64,000 nt of DNA from Cytobacillus sp. NJ13 (GCA_030348385.1 JAUCFP010000006.1:310001-374000), one strand, 5' to 3'; shown: positions 26,447 to 35,602, numbered from the stretch's first letter. Made by a program: numbers and translations. Notes: a model not told the origin generated them from the sequence alone.

Positions 26447-27407
26447 GACACTGCTGAAAATAAACGGGCTGAAAAAGTCATTCACGCTTCCGGGTGGCAT
26501 GTTTGCCAAAAAAAGATCATTAAAGGCAGTTCATGATGTGTCGTTCGGCATTGAGCAGGGAACTACATACAGTCTGGTTGGAGAAAGCGGGTGCGGCAAG
26601 TCTACAACAGGACGGCTGATCTCAAGGCTGCTGACTCCCAGCCACGGTGAAATCTGGATTGATGGCGAAGAAATTTCACAAAAGAAAGAATCGCAGCTGA
26701 AATTGGTAAGAAAAAAGGTGCAGATGATCTTTCAGGACCCGTATGCATCTCTTAATCCAAGAATGAAAGTAAGAGAGATTATTGCCGAACCGCTTGTGAT
26801 TCATACGAAACTATCAAAAGCCGAACGGAATCATCTAGTTTCAGAAATGCTCGAAGTCGTTGGACTGACAGAACATCATGCAGACCGGTATGCTCATGAA
26901 TTCAGCGGCGGCCAGCGCCAGCGGATCGGCATTGCCAGGGCGCTGATTATGAAGCCTAAGCTCATTATAGCTGATGAACCCGTATCCGCTCTTGATGTTT
27001 CCATCCAGTCTCAAATCCTGAACTTATTAAAAGATTTGCAGACTGAATTTAATCTTACCTACCTATTTATTTCACATGATTTAAGTGTAGTCGAACACAT
27101 CAGCGACAGCATTGGAGTTATGTATCTTGGCACAATCGTTGAATCAGGCCCAAAGGATGTCATCTTCTCAAATCCGCAGCATCCTTATACAAAAGCACTG
27201 TTATCTTCTGTGCCAGTCCCGGATCCAAGGCTGAGAAGGGAGCGGATTGTCCTGCAGGGAGACTTGCCGAGTCCGGTTAACCCGCCTTCCGGGTGCCGCT
27301 TTCATACAAGGTGTCCTGCCTGTATGGATATTTGCAGAACTGTGGAACCAGAGGTGAAAAAAGGGCTGGCTGATGATCATTTTGTTGCATGTCATTTAAT
27401 GGATTAG
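26433..27407 (+). CDS. ABC transporter ATPase, DppF/OppF type
   Basis: Second ATPase, 324 residues. Motifs: Walker A GESGCGKSTTGRL, MIFQDPYASLNPRM, signature EFSGGQRQRIGIARAL, Walker B LIIADEPVSALDVS, switch FISHDLSVVEHI, and the C-terminal SGCRFHTRCPACMDIC cluster motif. ATG 26433 is preferred because GGGAGG lies four bases upstream; ATG 26439 is an alternative. Last gene of the importer; no clear terminator before the isomerase gene 130 bases on, so read-through is possible. Confidence 0.93.
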   Translation: MYMPETLLKINGLKKSFTLPGGMFAKKRSLKAVHDVSFGIEQGTTYSLVGESGCGKSTTGRLISRLLTPSHGEIWIDGEEISQKKESQLKLVRKKVQMIFQDPYASLNPRMKVREIIAEPLVIHTKLSKAERNHLVSEMLEVVGLTEHHADRYAHEFSGGQRQRIGIARALIMKPKLIIADEPVSALDVSIQSQILNLLKDLQTEFNLTYLFISHDLSVVEHISDSIGVMYLGTIVESGPKDVIFSNPQHPYTKALLSSVPVPDPRLRRERIVLQGDLPSPVNPPSGCRFHTRCPACMDICRTVEPEVKKGLADDHFVACHLMD

Positions 27408-27460
27408 CCAAACGTGCCGTTTCAATGAGATATTTCTTAAGGTTTTTTCGCTCTGCAGGA

Positions 27461-27500
27461 ATTTATCGGTCACTTGGCGGTATTTCAGCATTCCTGCAAA
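27461..27500 (+). repeat. Degenerate copy of the 20-bp TATCGGTCA repeat
   Basis: ATTTATCGGTCACTTGGCGG followed by a weaker 20-base unit starting TATTTCAGCA. It matches the array at 9340-9440, which shows the element is dispersed in this chromosome. Confidence 0.5.
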
Positions 27501-27537
27501 TTCACTATAAAAATACTGGAAATAGGAGAGGATTTTC

Positions 27538-28446
27538 ATGAAGGTTGGACTTAGCACGTACAGTTTAGTAAGAGAATTAAGAGATGGCAATATGACGGTT
27601 CTGGATGTGATCGACTGGATTGCCGAAAATGGCGGGGAGCATATGGAAATTGTCCCTTATGGTTTTTCGGTTGTGGATAATGCGGAGCTGGCACATCAAA
27701 TTAAGACAAGAGCAGAATCAGCTGGGATTGAACTTTCTGCCTATTCCCTGCCGGCCAATTTTGTTCAGCCAACACAGGAAGCATTCGAACAAGAAGTGGA
27801 GAGGCTGAAAGAGCATGTTGATATCGTTAATCTCATGGGTATTAAGATTATGCGCCATGATGTAACAGCATTTCAGCTTAAGCCAGAAGAAATGACAATT
27901 CATTACTTTGAAGAGCATTTTGATAAGTTAGTAGAAGGAAGCCGTCAAATCGCAGACTATGCAGCACAATACGGCATTACGACTACCATTGAAAACCACG
28001 GATTCAATGTCCAATCGAGCGACCGTGTACAGCGTGTTATTCATGCGGTTAACCGTCCTAACTTCAAAACAACTCTTGATGTCGGCAACTTCCTTTGCAT
28101 TGATGAGGAACCGCTTGTTGGGGTGAAAAAGAATCTAAAATACGCAGCAACGGTCCATTTAAAAGATTTCTATATTCGCCCATATTTTGAGAATCCGGGT
28201 GATGGGGTCTGGTTCAGAACTGTAAATGAAAACTATTTGCGCGGAGCCATCGTTGGCCACGGAGATCTAAATATACGCGAGATTATTAGATTAATTAAGG
28301 GTTCCGGTTATGATGGGTACTTGACAGTAGAATTTGAAGGCATGGAAGATTGCAGGACTGGTTCGAAGATTGGCATGGATAATGTAAGAAGATTATGGAA
28401 TGAAGTGCAGGCAGTGAATGATTCTAAGCCAGTGTTGAAAGGGTGA
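27538..28446 (+). CDS. Sugar phosphate isomerase/epimerase (xylose isomerase-like TIM barrel)
   Basis: AP-endonuclease-2/xylose-isomerase-like TIM barrel of 302 residues. Visible barrel strands and metal ligands: MKVGLSTYSLV, TTIENHGFNVQ (Glu ligand), TLDVGNFLC (Asp), ATVHLKDFY (His) and LTVEFEGMED (Glu). Family members isomerise or epimerise sugars and keto-sugars, or dehydrate inosose-like compounds; substrate unknown. AGGAGAGG precedes the ATG. It is followed directly by a Gfo/Idh/MocA dehydrogenase and a second barrel protein, a trio common in inositol, keto-sugar or glycoside catabolism. Confidence 0.85.
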   Translation: MKVGLSTYSLVRELRDGNMTVLDVIDWIAENGGEHMEIVPYGFSVVDNAELAHQIKTRAESAGIELSAYSLPANFVQPTQEAFEQEVERLKEHVDIVNLMGIKIMRHDVTAFQLKPEEMTIHYFEEHFDKLVEGSRQIADYAAQYGITTTIENHGFNVQSSDRVQRVIHAVNRPNFKTTLDVGNFLCIDEEPLVGVKKNLKYAATVHLKDFYIRPYFENPGDGVWFRTVNENYLRGAIVGHGDLNIREIIRLIKGSGYDGYLTVEFEGMEDCRTGSKIGMDNVRRLWNEVQAVNDSKPVLKG

Positions 28447-28451
28447 AGAAA

Positions 28452-29513
28452 ATGGAGCCTTTAAGAGTCTGTATCATAGGAACCGGATCGATATCTGATA
28501 TGCACTTCAAGTCTTTTGCCAATAATCCTGACGCCATTCTGTATGGAGTTTTTGATTATTCTGAGGAAAGAGCGGAAGCGAAGGCGCTGCAATATGGGAT
28601 CAGCCATGTATATAGGAATATAGAAGAAGTGTACAGTGACCCAAATGTCGATGCAGTAAGCATTTGCACCTGGAATAATAGCCATGCGGAGTTATCAGCT
28701 GGCGCACTCAATGCTGGAAAACATGTCCTGGTAGAAAAGCCTTTGGCCATGAATGTTGAAGAAGCCCTGAAAGTGGAAGCAGCTGCGAGGAATAGTGAGA
28801 AAAACCTGCAGGTAGGGTTTGTCCGAAGATTTGCTACAAATACGAAAGTGCTGAAATCATTTATAGATAATGGAACATTAGGCGACATTTATTATGCAAA
28901 AGCCTCGTGTCTGCGCCGCCTGGGGAATCCCGGAGGCTGGTTTGCAGACAAGGATCGATCAGGGGGAGGCCCTTTAATTGACCTTGGTGTCCATGTCATC
29001 GATGTGTGCTGGTACCTAATGGGCCGTCCAAAAGTGAAGTCTATTTCCGGTAACGTATACAGCAAGCTGGGGAACAGAGGAAATGTCGAGAATTTAAGTT
29101 TTTATAAAGCGGCAGATTATCATAAAGACCGGAATACAGTAGAAGATTTAGCGAACGCCCTGATTACCTTTGAGAACGGAGCATCTTTATTTGTGGATGT
29201 ATCTTATACACTTCATGCGAAACAAGATGAAATTGGAGTCAAATTATATGGCACAAAAGGCGGGGCAGAACTGGAGCCTGAATTGGCCATTATAAGTGAA
29301 GAAAATAACACCATTTTGAATATTCACCCGCAAATGGACCATTTAACATTTGATTTTGCCAATGCCTTTCAGAATCAGATTGATTCCTTTGTTTCGAGCT
29401 GTATAGCAGGTACAAATCCATTGTCCCCTGTAGAAGATGGGGTGGAAATGATGAAGATCCTTGCTGGCATTTATGAAGCGGCTGATAAGAAATGTGAGGT
29501 GACATTTGCCTAA
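28452..29513 (+). CDS. Gfo/Idh/MocA-family NAD(P)-dependent oxidoreductase
   Basis: Sugar or polyol dehydrogenase of 353 residues. N-terminal Rossmann fold with RVCIIGTGSISDMHFKSF, then VSICTWNNSHAELS and the catalytic-lysine motif HVLVEKPLAMN near residue 95. The C-terminal domain has GGPLIDLGVHVIDVCWYL, which carries the conserved Asp/His pair. ATG 28452 has GAAAGGG ten bases upstream; a GTG nine bases earlier abuts that site. It overlaps the next gene by eight bases. Oxidation of a sugar hydroxyl before isomerase action is the likely role (inference). Confidence 0.87.
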   Translation: MEPLRVCIIGTGSISDMHFKSFANNPDAILYGVFDYSEERAEAKALQYGISHVYRNIEEVYSDPNVDAVSICTWNNSHAELSAGALNAGKHVLVEKPLAMNVEEALKVEAAARNSEKNLQVGFVRRFATNTKVLKSFIDNGTLGDIYYAKASCLRRLGNPGGWFADKDRSGGGPLIDLGVHVIDVCWYLMGRPKVKSISGNVYSKLGNRGNVENLSFYKAADYHKDRNTVEDLANALITFENGASLFVDVSYTLHAKQDEIGVKLYGTKGGAELEPELAIISEENNTILNIHPQMDHLTFDFANAFQNQIDSFVSSCIAGTNPLSPVEDGVEMMKILAGIYEAADKKCEVTFA

Positions 29514-30402
29514 AATGAAGACTGTAAAACTCTCAAATAAAATCGGAGTTATGGTAGATAGCCTGCGTCTGCCCTTGTATGAAGGACTTAAAGTCTGCAA
29601 GGATATGGGGGCTGATGGTGTACAAATATATGCGGTTGAAGGAGAAATGGCTCCTGAAAATATGGATCAAACTTCCCGTAAAAAACTTAAGAGCTATTTA
29701 GATTCCATTGGCCTTGAAATATCTGCCCTTTGCGGTGACCTCGGGGGACATGGGTTTCAGGATGCTGAGCAAAATCTAATTAAAATCGAAAAATCCAAAC
29801 GCATTTTGGATCTCGCTGCAGAATTGGGTACAAATATTGTGACGACGCATATTGGCATTATACCAGAGGAGCAGGATAGCCCCATTTACGCAGCCATGCA
29901 GGCAGCATGTGAAGAGCTGGCTGTTTACGCAAGAAGCATGGATGCCTATTTTGCCATTGAGACAGGTCCTGAACCATCTGTCAGGCTCAAAAACTTTCTG
30001 GATACCCTGAGCACGAATGGGGTATCAGTTAATTTTGATCCGGCGAATATGGTGATGGTAACCGGTGATGACCCGGCAGAGGGGGTAAGACTCCTTAAGG
30101 ATTATATTGTCCATACCCATGTGAAGGATGGCAGGAGGCTAAAGCCTGCTGATCCCCGTGATGTATACGGGTTCCTCGGATATGGAGGAGGCACAGACCA
30201 TGCAAAAATTGCAGAAATGGTTGCCTCTGGTGAGTATTTTAGGGAGCTGCCTCTCGGAAAGGGAGAGGTTGATTTCCAGGCTTACTTTGATGCTTTGAAC
30301 GAAATCAATTATCAGGGGTACTTAACCATTGAAAGAGAAGTGGGCCAAAATCCAATCCGTGATATTGCGGAAGCAGTAGAATTCATCAAAAACTTTAGGT
30401 AA
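29506..30402 (+). CDS. Second sugar phosphate isomerase/epimerase (TIM barrel)
   Basis: Xylose-isomerase-like TIM barrel of 298 residues, divergent from the first one at 27.5 kb. Strands and ligands seen: IGVMVDSLRL, TTHIGIIPEE, FAIETGPEP (Glu), VNFDPANM (Asp), VHTHVKDGR (His) and LTIEREVG (Glu). TTG 29506 lies six bases after GAGG and within the end of the dehydrogenase gene, implying coupling; ATG 29515 is an alternative. Last gene before an inverted repeat and the ROK regulator. Substrate unknown. Confidence 0.85.
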   Translation: MPKMKTVKLSNKIGVMVDSLRLPLYEGLKVCKDMGADGVQIYAVEGEMAPENMDQTSRKKLKSYLDSIGLEISALCGDLGGHGFQDAEQNLIKIEKSKRILDLAAELGTNIVTTHIGIIPEEQDSPIYAAMQAACEELAVYARSMDAYFAIETGPEPSVRLKNFLDTLSTNGVSVNFDPANMVMVTGDDPAEGVRLLKDYIVHTHVKDGRRLKPADPRDVYGFLGYGGGTDHAKIAEMVASGEYFRELPLGKGEVDFQAYFDALNEINYQGYLTIEREVGQNPIRDIAEAVEFIKNFR

Positions 30403-30452
30403 ATGGATTCATGCTTTGAACAAAGTGTATAATGGGAGAGGGATTTCCAATG

Positions 30453-30494
30453 TAAGCTTCCAAAAGGGATAGAGTTTTTTCTTTTGGAAGCTTA
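30453..30494. promoter_or_regulatory. Perfect 14-bp inverted repeat before the ROK gene
   Basis: TAAGCTTCCAAAAG and CTTTTGGAAGCTTA flank a 14-base loop that itself contains six T. No T-run follows on either strand, so it is not a standard terminator. It lies about 20 bases after a TATAAT (30428-30433), which suits an operator for the ROK repressor (inference). Confidence 0.55.
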
Positions 30495-30633
30495 AACGAA
30501 CTGGCGCAGAAAAGTGCTCAAGTTTTTAAAGGATGATGTTGGTTTTCCCAATGAAGGCGAGAGTCAACACGATTCTTTAAATGCACCTTCAGAGTGGTAA
30601 GTCTAAATCTGCAGGCATAAAGAAGGTAGGATA

Positions 30634-31788
30634 ATGGAGAAACATGATCAGCTCTTAATGAAAAGACAAAATAAAAATCTTGTTCTTGATATTTTAAAGA
30701 CTAAGTCTCCTATATCAAGGATTGATATCGCGAAAATGACAGGGATGAGCCCTACTTCCATAACACGTATTGTCAATGAGCTTCAGCTGCAGGGATACGT
30801 AAGGGAGACAAAAGCAGTTGCATCCGGAGTCGGGAGAAAAGCGACTTTGCTGGAAGTTTGCGGTGATGTGCTTTATACAATTGGCATTGAAATAGATAAA
30901 TCACTGCTGAAGGTTGGAATTGTTAATTATGTTGGTGAAATGGTTTCAATACATAAAAATATTAGAAATGAATCAGAGAGTTACATCGAAACACTTCATA
31001 AAATAAACGCGATCATTCGAAAAATCATGCAAGAAAACCAGATTCCTGCCAATAAGATAATGGGCCTGGCAGTCGGTTTGCCAGGATATATAGATTATAA
31101 AAACGGGATTGTGAAGGTATCTGATCAGTTAAAGTGGAAAGATGCAAGCCTGGCTGAAGATCTGCAAAAGCTTACCTCTTTTAATGTCATTGTTGATAAT
31201 GAATTAAAAATGAAGATTGTGGCTGAGAGCTTTACAGGCAAAGCAAAGGATTCGCAGAATTCCATATTAGTAGGAATTGGTTCAGGAATTGGTTCTTCTA
31301 TCATGCTTAATGGAGACATTTACAGAGGGGAAACCAATAATGCAGGGGAAATCGGGCATACGGTGATTGATCCTACGGGCAATGTCTGCAATTGCGGCAA
31401 AATAGGCTGTCTGGCAACCTATATTTCTGAAGGTGCGATTCTTGCTGACAGCAGGAAGGTGAAGGATATTTCTTCTATAGAAGATGTGTTCCAATCCTAC
31501 AGGGACCGGGAGCCCTGGGCACTAAATATTATGGATAGAGCCTCCACTTATATTGCTTTGGCCATCAGCAATCTCCTTTGTCTGTATAATCCTGAAGTCA
31601 TTATTCTAAGCGGCAATACGATTGAAAAACTTCCTGAAATGAAGGAAGTCATTGAGCAAAAATGCGAGTTATATATATGGGAGCCGCTGAAGCAAACAGT
31701 GAGAATTGTATATTCAGAATTAAGTGATTATGGAGTTGTGTTAGGATCGGCCATTCAGGCCCAAAATCTTATGCTGGAGCTTGAGTAG
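30634..31788 (+). CDS. ROK-family transcriptional regulator (NagC/XylR type)
   Basis: DNA-binding sugar-responsive repressor of 384 residues. N-terminal MarR-like winged helix (residues ~10-70) with SRIDIAKMTGMSPTSITRIVNEL. The ROK sugar-binding domain has VGLAVGLPGYID, VDNELKMKIVAE, GIGSGIGSSIMLNG, GEIGHTVID and the zinc motif CNCGKIGC. The Glu that usually follows GCL is Ala here (GCLATY), while the GH and Cys ligands are intact. AGAAGG is upstream of the ATG. It sits between the importer/isomerase genes and the asparaginase gene and probably controls them. Confidence 0.9.
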   Translation: MEKHDQLLMKRQNKNLVLDILKTKSPISRIDIAKMTGMSPTSITRIVNELQLQGYVRETKAVASGVGRKATLLEVCGDVLYTIGIEIDKSLLKVGIVNYVGEMVSIHKNIRNESESYIETLHKINAIIRKIMQENQIPANKIMGLAVGLPGYIDYKNGIVKVSDQLKWKDASLAEDLQKLTSFNVIVDNELKMKIVAESFTGKAKDSQNSILVGIGSGIGSSIMLNGDIYRGETNNAGEIGHTVIDPTGNVCNCGKIGCLATYISEGAILADSRKVKDISSIEDVFQSYRDREPWALNIMDRASTYIALAISNLLCLYNPEVIILSGNTIEKLPEMKEVIEQKCELYIWEPLKQTVRIVYSELSDYGVVLGSAIQAQNLMLELE

Positions 31789-31816
31789 ATAAGCCAATAT
31801 TAAGGAGAGAACTGAA

Positions 31817-32833
31817 GTGAAATACAATGCATTAGTAGAGGAAGTCAGGGGAGGATTGGTTGAGAATATTCATACCGGGATTATTTGCGGTGTGGATGAT
31901 CAATTCGAATCCTTTTATCAGGTTGGTGATGAAGAGAATTACACATACTTTCGCTCTGCTTCTAAGCCAATCCAGGCGCTGCCGGTCTTTCTGACTGACA
32001 TAATTGATAAGTACGGATTAACAGAGCAGGAAGCAGCATTGTTTACAGCTTCCCATCGAGGAGAACCCTACCATATTGAGGCTCTGGAATCGATGTTAGC
32101 AAAACTCCCTGTAAAGGAAGAAGAGCTTTATTGCCCTCCTTCTTATCCTTTAAATATACAGCCAAGAGAAGAGATGATCAGACAAGGGATTCAGAAAAGG
32201 AAGCTTTATCACAATTGCGCAGGCAAACATATGGGATTTATTACAGTATGCCGTGAATGGGGATTTCCGGTAGAGGGATATTGGAAAGAAGACCATCCCC
32301 TGCAAAAGCACATCATGGATATTCTTTCTCATTTATCGGGCATCCCGGTCTCTGCTATTCATATTGGGATTGATGGCTGCGGGGCCCCCGTTTTTGCCAT
32401 TCCTTTAAAGAGGATGTCTGAAGTATACCTGAAGCTGGCTTGTCCCGATCTGATTCAGGATCCCCAGCTGCAGCAGGCAGTTATTAAGATGACGGGCATT
32501 ATGAATAACCAGTTCAATATGGTTGCATCACAGCATTTTATCTGTTCGATTTTATTGGAAGACAAGAATATTGTTGCTAAAGGCGGAGCCCAGGGTGTGT
32601 ATTGCTTCGGACTAAAAAAAGAACGGGCTGGATTTGCCCTCAAAGTATTAAATGGATCTGAGGACGTCTGGCCAAATATTGTAGCATCTATTCTTGAACA
32701 AATACAATACAGCAATCACGAAACCATTAAAAAGCTGAGAAACCTAAGGCCTTCCGTTATTCGAAATGATGCTGGAATGGAAGTGGGATCTATAAAGGAA
32801 ATATTCCAGTCTGAGAAATTGCCTTTAAATTAA
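31817..32833 (+). CDS. Asparaginase (asparaginase II / PF06089 family)
   Basis: Amidohydrolase of the Rhizobium-type asparaginase II family, 338 residues, cytoplasmic (no signal). Characteristic blocks are FRSASKPIQALP (Ser-x-x-Lys catalytic type), TASHRGEP, YHNCAGKHMGF and IGIDGCGAPVFAIPL. It would convert asparagine, or an asparagine-like amide, to the acid and ammonia. AAGGAGAG precedes the start, a GTG. It follows the ROK gene by 28 bases. Placed with sugar genes, it suggests a glycosylated-amide or N-glycan-asparagine type substrate for the pathway (inference). Confidence 0.87.
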   Translation: MKYNALVEEVRGGLVENIHTGIICGVDDQFESFYQVGDEENYTYFRSASKPIQALPVFLTDIIDKYGLTEQEAALFTASHRGEPYHIEALESMLAKLPVKEEELYCPPSYPLNIQPREEMIRQGIQKRKLYHNCAGKHMGFITVCREWGFPVEGYWKEDHPLQKHIMDILSHLSGIPVSAIHIGIDGCGAPVFAIPLKRMSEVYLKLACPDLIQDPQLQQAVIKMTGIMNNQFNMVASQHFICSILLEDKNIVAKGGAQGVYCFGLKKERAGFALKVLNGSEDVWPNIVASILEQIQYSNHETIKKLRNLRPSVIRNDAGMEVGSIKEIFQSEKLPLN

Positions 32834-32879
32834 TTAAGTTCAACTAATGAGAACGCACTATTAAAGGAGATACATAAAC

Positions 32880-33566
32880 ATGTTAATAGAAGTTATTGCA
32901 GACACCCTAAGTGATGCGCTAATTGCCCAGGAAGCCGGCGCCGGCAGAATTGAACTGGTAACCGGGCTCGCAGAGGGAGGTCTGACACCAGGTTATGGCG
33001 TCATTGAAAGAGTGTGCAAGGAATTAAAAATCCCAGTGAATGTAATGATTCGTCCGCACAGCCGCGGGTTTTGCTATTCGGAAGAAGACATTGACATTAT
33101 GATTCAGGATATTAAAATATGCAATAAATCAGGAGCGGCAGGTGTAGTGTTTGGCGTTCTTACACCTGACCAACAAGTACATAACGATCATTTAAAGCGG
33201 CTAATCGATGCAGCAGATGGAATGGACATTACCTACCATCGCGCCTTTGATGAGGCCGGTGATCAATTTGCAGCTTTGGAAAGTCTAAAGCAGTATCCGC
33301 AAATTTCGAGGATCCTTACATCCGGCGGCCGAAAAAGTGCTGCAGATGCAGCAGAAAGACTAAAAAGCCTGCATGATCTTACAGCAGATAGTCATATAAA
33401 GATCATGGCGGGTTCAGGTCTTTCAATTGAAAATATCAGATCATTTTTGGATGTGGTGCCAGTCTCTGAAGTTCATTTTGGTACAGGAGTCCGTGTAAAA
33501 TCCAGCTATGAGCACGCGATTGATCCTGAGAGAGTGCTAAAGGTAAAGAAAATAATCGGTGCATAA
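32880..33566 (+). CDS. cutC: CutC-family TIM-barrel protein
   Basis: CutC-type barrel of 228 residues. Diagnostic segments: GAGRIELVTGLAEGGLTPGYG, VNVMIRPHSRGFCYSE, GVVFGVLTPD, ITYHRAFDEAGD, ILTSGG and IMAGSGLSIENI. The family is named for copper handling in E. coli, but its real activity is doubtful. Its residues are conserved like those of an enzyme, and in Firmicutes it is often in sugar loci. AAAGGAGA precedes the ATG. Last gene of the ROK-asparaginase-CutC run; a bidirectional terminator follows. Confidence 0.88.
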   Translation: MLIEVIADTLSDALIAQEAGAGRIELVTGLAEGGLTPGYGVIERVCKELKIPVNVMIRPHSRGFCYSEEDIDIMIQDIKICNKSGAAGVVFGVLTPDQQVHNDHLKRLIDAADGMDITYHRAFDEAGDQFAALESLKQYPQISRILTSGGRKSAADAAERLKSLHDLTADSHIKIMAGSGLSIENIRSFLDVVPVSEVHFGTGVRVKSSYEHAIDPERVLKVKKIIGA

Positions 33567-33663
33567 TGTGAAAAGGGCTTTAGCGGAATGCGACCTGATG
33601 AGTTATGGGGTATTGTGTGTGAGGGAGTTTTTATCACATAATAATATAAGAATATTGCCATTA

Positions 33664-33692
33664 AAAAAGACAGGGAAATCACCTGTCTTTTT
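33664..33692. terminator. Bidirectional terminator
   Basis: AAAAAGACAGG pairs perfectly with CCTGTCTTTTT around a seven-base loop. It serves cutC and the converging HAD gene. Confidence 0.88.
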
Positions 33693-33720
33693 ATATTACG
33701 AAAAAACCTATAAAAATAAA

Positions 33721-34509
33721 TTAAACCGCATAAGATTTTAGAAGATAACGTTCTATAAACTCAGCTAATCCATCATTTTCGTGGTGCTCTGTAACAAAAT
33801 CAGCTGCTGCTTTAACCTTTTCGCTGGCGTTCCCCATTGCCACACCAGTACCGGCATGACGAAGCATCTCTATATCATTGGGGCCGTCTCCAATGGCTGC
33901 AACTTCATTGGGACTAATTTGAAATTCAGCAAGTAAGCTTTTGATAGCAGCCCATTTGGAAACATCTGGAGCAACCAGCTCAAACCCGTCATCCCAATCG
34001 ATGACCCCTGCTTCCGATTTAAACAAAGCGGATAATTCAGGACTTGCTGCACCTGTTCGAACACTATATTTAAGAACATCCTGATAAGTTGCCTGTCTTA
34101 AATCTCCAATATACTGCGGCGGAATTTTCCCAACCTTTGTCCAATAATCGATTTCTTCGTTCGTTTCCTTACAAAATAGCCCAGTTGCTGTATGGATTAT
34201 TACATTGCATGGACTTTCTGAGGTCAGATGGTGAAAGCGTTCTTCATTCAATCGTACGGTTTTTATTTGCGTAGCCCTTCCTGTCTCTGCATCGTGAATA
34301 GCGGCACCATTCAAACAAATCATAGGAGTTTGTAATCCAATTTCTTTATGGTAGGGAGCGGTTACTTCATAATGTCGGCCAGTGGCTAGAAACACCATGA
34401 CTCCCTGATCTATGAGCCGATAAATGGCTTCCTTATTTCTTTCAGAAATGTAATTTGAGGCTTTAAGGAGTGTACCATCCATATCAATAAATATTGCACG
34501 CATATTCAT
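33721..34509 (-). CDS. Cof-type HAD-superfamily phosphatase
   Basis: HAD IIB hydrolase of 262 residues that removes phosphate from sugar phosphates or cofactors such as FMN or PLP. Motif I DMDGTLL (residues 9-15), motif II TGR, the Lys region and motif IV GDGPNDIEML are present, with the IIB cap between. GAGGAGG lies eight bases upstream of ATG on the minus strand; an ATG two codons in is also possible. Convergent with cutC, so not part of that operon. The physiological substrate is not predictable. Confidence 0.88.
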   Translation of the reverse strand: MNMRAIFIDMDGTLLKASNYISERNKEAIYRLIDQGVMVFLATGRHYEVTAPYHKEIGLQTPMICLNGAAIHDAETGRATQIKTVRLNEERFHHLTSESPCNVIIHTATGLFCKETNEEIDYWTKVGKIPPQYIGDLRQATYQDVLKYSVRTGAASPELSALFKSEAGVIDWDDGFELVAPDVSKWAAIKSLLAEFQISPNEVAAIGDGPNDIEMLRHAGTGVAMGNASEKVKAAADFVTEHHENDGLAEFIERYLLKSYAV

Positions 34510-34730
34510 TTATACTGCCTCCTCATTCGTTGTTAAACCAATCATATCCTCTGAATATTAATGCCAGGTAAACTCAGTGTATAGATTACGTGTTTTTTTG
34601 AAGCAGAAAATGCTTCTTCAGGATAAAAATGTTATTTCATTAACAGGGGTTTAAGAAGAAGTGATCGGTCTTTTGATTAAGGTTAAATTTTTGCTGTGCC
34701 TAACTTTCACAATGAATAGAGGGATAGACT

Positions 34731-35348
34731 ATGAATATTATTCGTGCTTGTGAAGCAAAAGGAAATATAAGAAATGAGATGAGTGTTATTTTTGTAGACG
34801 GCTTCTATCAATGGCTGCATTATTTTTCAAAGGATAAAGCTAAACTTTACAGGACATTTGTACATATGTTTAATACAGAGGTCTTCTATACAGCTACAGT
34901 TGGCAATCATATTACGGCTATAGCCGCCTGCACAAACAATATACCTTCAGTGAAATTGAAATATAGTGAATGTATAAAGCATCTTGGTTTAATCATGGGA
35001 AGTATTGCTTATATCATTCTCAAAAAAGAATTTGAGAAAAAGCAATATCCCTTTCAAATATCTGAAAATATGGGTGCAATAGAGTTTGTAGCAACTTCGG
35101 TTAATTATAGAGGACAGGGTGTGGCGACTGAACTGCTAAAATCGATAATGGATTCAACTTCATATTGCGAATATGTTCTAGAGGTAGCAGATACCAATAC
35201 AAATGCAATCAAGCTTTATGAAAAACTGGGATTTGCAGAGTTTATGCGTATACCTCAAAAGCATAGTGAAAGAAGTGGTGTCAATAATCTTGTCTATATG
35301 AAGCATTTGAAGAAGAAAGAAGTTGATTCCCTGGGGCCTATCCTCTGA
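34731..35348 (+). CDS. GNAT-family N-acetyltransferase
   Basis: Acetyl-CoA-dependent acetyltransferase of 205 residues. The acetyl-CoA binding loop is VNYRGQGVATELL (R/Q-x-x-G-x-G/A), preceded by the strand GAIEFVATS. The late LEVADTNTNAIKLYEKLGF motif is typical of GNAT proteins. The ribosome site before ATG is weak (GAGGGA). The substrate is unknown; the gene stands alone between the HAD gene and a stretch of small ORFs. Confidence 0.8.
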   Translation: MNIIRACEAKGNIRNEMSVIFVDGFYQWLHYFSKDKAKLYRTFVHMFNTEVFYTATVGNHITAIAACTNNIPSVKLKYSECIKHLGLIMGSIAYIILKKEFEKKQYPFQISENMGAIEFVATSVNYRGQGVATELLKSIMDSTSYCEYVLEVADTNTNAIKLYEKLGFAEFMRIPQKHSERSGVNNLVYMKHLKKKEVDSLGPIL

Positions 35349-35545
35349 TGTGATGGCTAATAGACGAGCTGAGAAACCCTAATGCTGTATATTTGATTTG
35401 AAACCATTTATATAAAAATAGAAAAGGAATACTGTCAGGTTTATTTCCACGAAAAAGAAGCTTAATAGAGGTAAAGTAAAGACATCAATTATACTTTGCA
35501 TGGAATTCGATTAAAAAAATATTTCTAAGAAGGAGATTATTATCA

Positions 35546-35602
35546 ATGGCATCTGTATTCAAAGAAGAGATACTCTATCGGATTCAGATTAGGACCCGTT
35601 AG
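35546..35602 (+). other. 18-codon mini-ORF with strong ribosome site
   Basis: ATG at 35546 is preceded by AAGAAGGAGA at ideal spacing and encodes MASVFKEEILYRIQIRTR. It may be a leader peptide, a gene remnant or chance. Nothing else was recognised in 35349-35660, which is AT-rich. Confidence 0.3.

Noticed and set aside
30520..30620. T-box riboswitch before the ROK gene
   Set aside because: CAGAGTGGTAA resembles part of a T-box, but the ACCGCG part, specifier stem and terminator are absent.
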